From NCBI GenBank assembly GCA_944389925.1, contig CALXOD010000037.1, positions 124,001-188,000 of the forward strand: a DNA stretch of 64,000 nucleotides, written 5' to 3'. Positions 63,565 to 64,000 of this stretch are shown here, piece after piece. Both the position numbers and the translations under genes were made by a program. Position 1 is the stretch's first letter, and each line of letters begins with the position of its first letter. The notes below the pieces were generated by a model. It saw only the letters and a list, made by a program, of their open reading frames with translations. It was not told the DNA's origin and ran no database searches. The DNA comes from an uncultured Victivallaceae bacterium. GTDB taxonomy: Bacteria > Verrucomicrobiota > Lentisphaeria > Victivallales > Victivallaceae.

Positions 63565-64000
63565 TCAGGCGCTTTCCCGGGGGACCAGGAAGGGGGCCAG
63601 CATTTCGGAACGGACGGGACGGTCATACAGCAATTCGACGACGCGATCCATCAAGGTTTCTCCCAGTTGCCGGAATGGCTGCCCGATGGTGGTCAGAGTC
63701 ACCGGAAGCTGATCTGTCAGAAACGAATTGTCATAGCCGATGATCAGCAGATTTCCGCCCACGCGCCATCGGGTGTCCCGGACGGCGCGCATGAGTTGCA
63801 GCGCCACGCTGTCCGAGTGAGCGAAGATGCCGAGCGGCGCATTTTCGGAAAAATCCTCCGGGCGCCATTTCCGCAGCTGCTTCAGTATGCCTGCCGGTTC
63901 ATCAGATTCGACCGGTTGAGCTGTCAAGGTCTGGAGAAAACCGCGGGAACGCAGGCCATCCAGCTGTTCGGCGGGATGACAGTTCAGGAAATGGCGGCAA
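63565..64000 (-). CDS. LacI-family-type regulator, C-terminal part, cut by the window edge
   Basis: The frame is open to the right edge, so the N-terminal DNA-binding domain lies outside. The 144 visible residues are the periplasmic-binding-like sensor of LacI/PurR-type proteins: LGIFAHSDSVALQLMRAVRD, LLIIGYDNSFLTDQLPVTLT, TIGQPFRQLGETLMDRVVEL and LAPFLVPRESA at the end. It is upstream of the symporter in the same direction and likely controls it. The start cannot be seen. Confidence 0.85.
   Translation of the reverse strand, partial: CRHFLNCHPAEQLDGLRSRGFLQTLTAQPVESDEPAGILKQLRKWRPEDFSENAPLGIFAHSDSVALQLMRAVRDTRWRVGGNLLIIGYDNSFLTDQLPVTLTTIGQPFRQLGETLMDRVVELLYDRPVRSEMLAPFLVPRESA

Overview
The window looks like a chromosomal segment from a Gram-negative bacterium of the Lentisphaerota/Victivallales type (PVC superphylum). 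This is inferred, not proven. It rests on the moderately high GC, a type-II-secretion-like prepilin with the N-terminal pattern common in that group, GH20-like and heparinase-like polysaccharide enzymes, a UroD-superfamily protein beside a GntR/LacI-type sensor, and lipoprotein and signal-peptide genes. There is no rRNA operon, CRISPR array, transposase or prophage. Two tRNA genes are present (Phe-GAA and Ser-GCT).

Layout. 1-4870 (minus): acpP, fabF, a LysM lipoprotein, phoH and the 5' part of a 7TM-HD phosphohydrolase gene that runs off the left edge. 5127-5202: tRNA-Phe. 5588-6253: two tandem paralogous small membrane proteins. 6522-10105: an RNA-repair locus with rtcR and rtcB divergent across an AT-rich region holding a textbook sigma-54 promoter, and an EVE/PUA-like gene downstream of rtcB. 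10405-17633: a six-gene operon for a group-4-hydrogenase/complex-I-like membrane complex. Its large subunit has lost the NiFe-binding cysteines, so it is an Ehr-type (energy-converting hydrogenase related) complex rather than a hydrogenase. 17967-22068: a GH20-like enzyme and a secreted heparinase-II/III-like enzyme. 22142-25307: aqpZ, a possibly frameshifted gene, a Sel1-repeat protein and tRNA-Ser. 25403-33744: a glyoxalase-fold protein, purB, uxaC, purM, a TerB-AI-2E fusion and a lipase-like lipoprotein. 33731-40124: tsaE, thiL, envelope lipoprotein/PpiC, nitroreductase, tgt, DJ-1 and xerD. 40182-45338 (minus): a regulated accessory cluster (GntR-type sensor, prepilin-like protein, UroD-like protein, secreted beta-propeller). 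45623-60378 (plus): a long co-directional housekeeping run with a J-domain protein, rhomboid, queA, an OEP-like lipoprotein, a TIM-barrel isomerase, GNAT, HD, a YeeE/YedE pair, leuCD, an ABM monooxygenase, tsaD, gph, pgi, rsmE, rpe and ogt. 60372-64000 (minus): a DNA-repair-type radical SAM protein, a sodium:solute symporter and a LacI-type regulator cut by the right edge.

How the genes work together. The polysaccharide enzymes and uxaC suggest breakdown of amino-sugar and uronic-acid polymers. pgi, rpe and gph serve central sugar-phosphate metabolism. The Ehr-like complex probably couples a redox reaction to ion translocation across the membrane. Four genes act on tRNA modification (tgt, queA, tsaE, tsaD), and rtcB acts on RNA repair.

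The strongest items to follow up are the cysteine-less Ehr complex with its ferredoxin-small-subunit fusion, and the RtcR/sigma-54/RtcB/EVE-like module.
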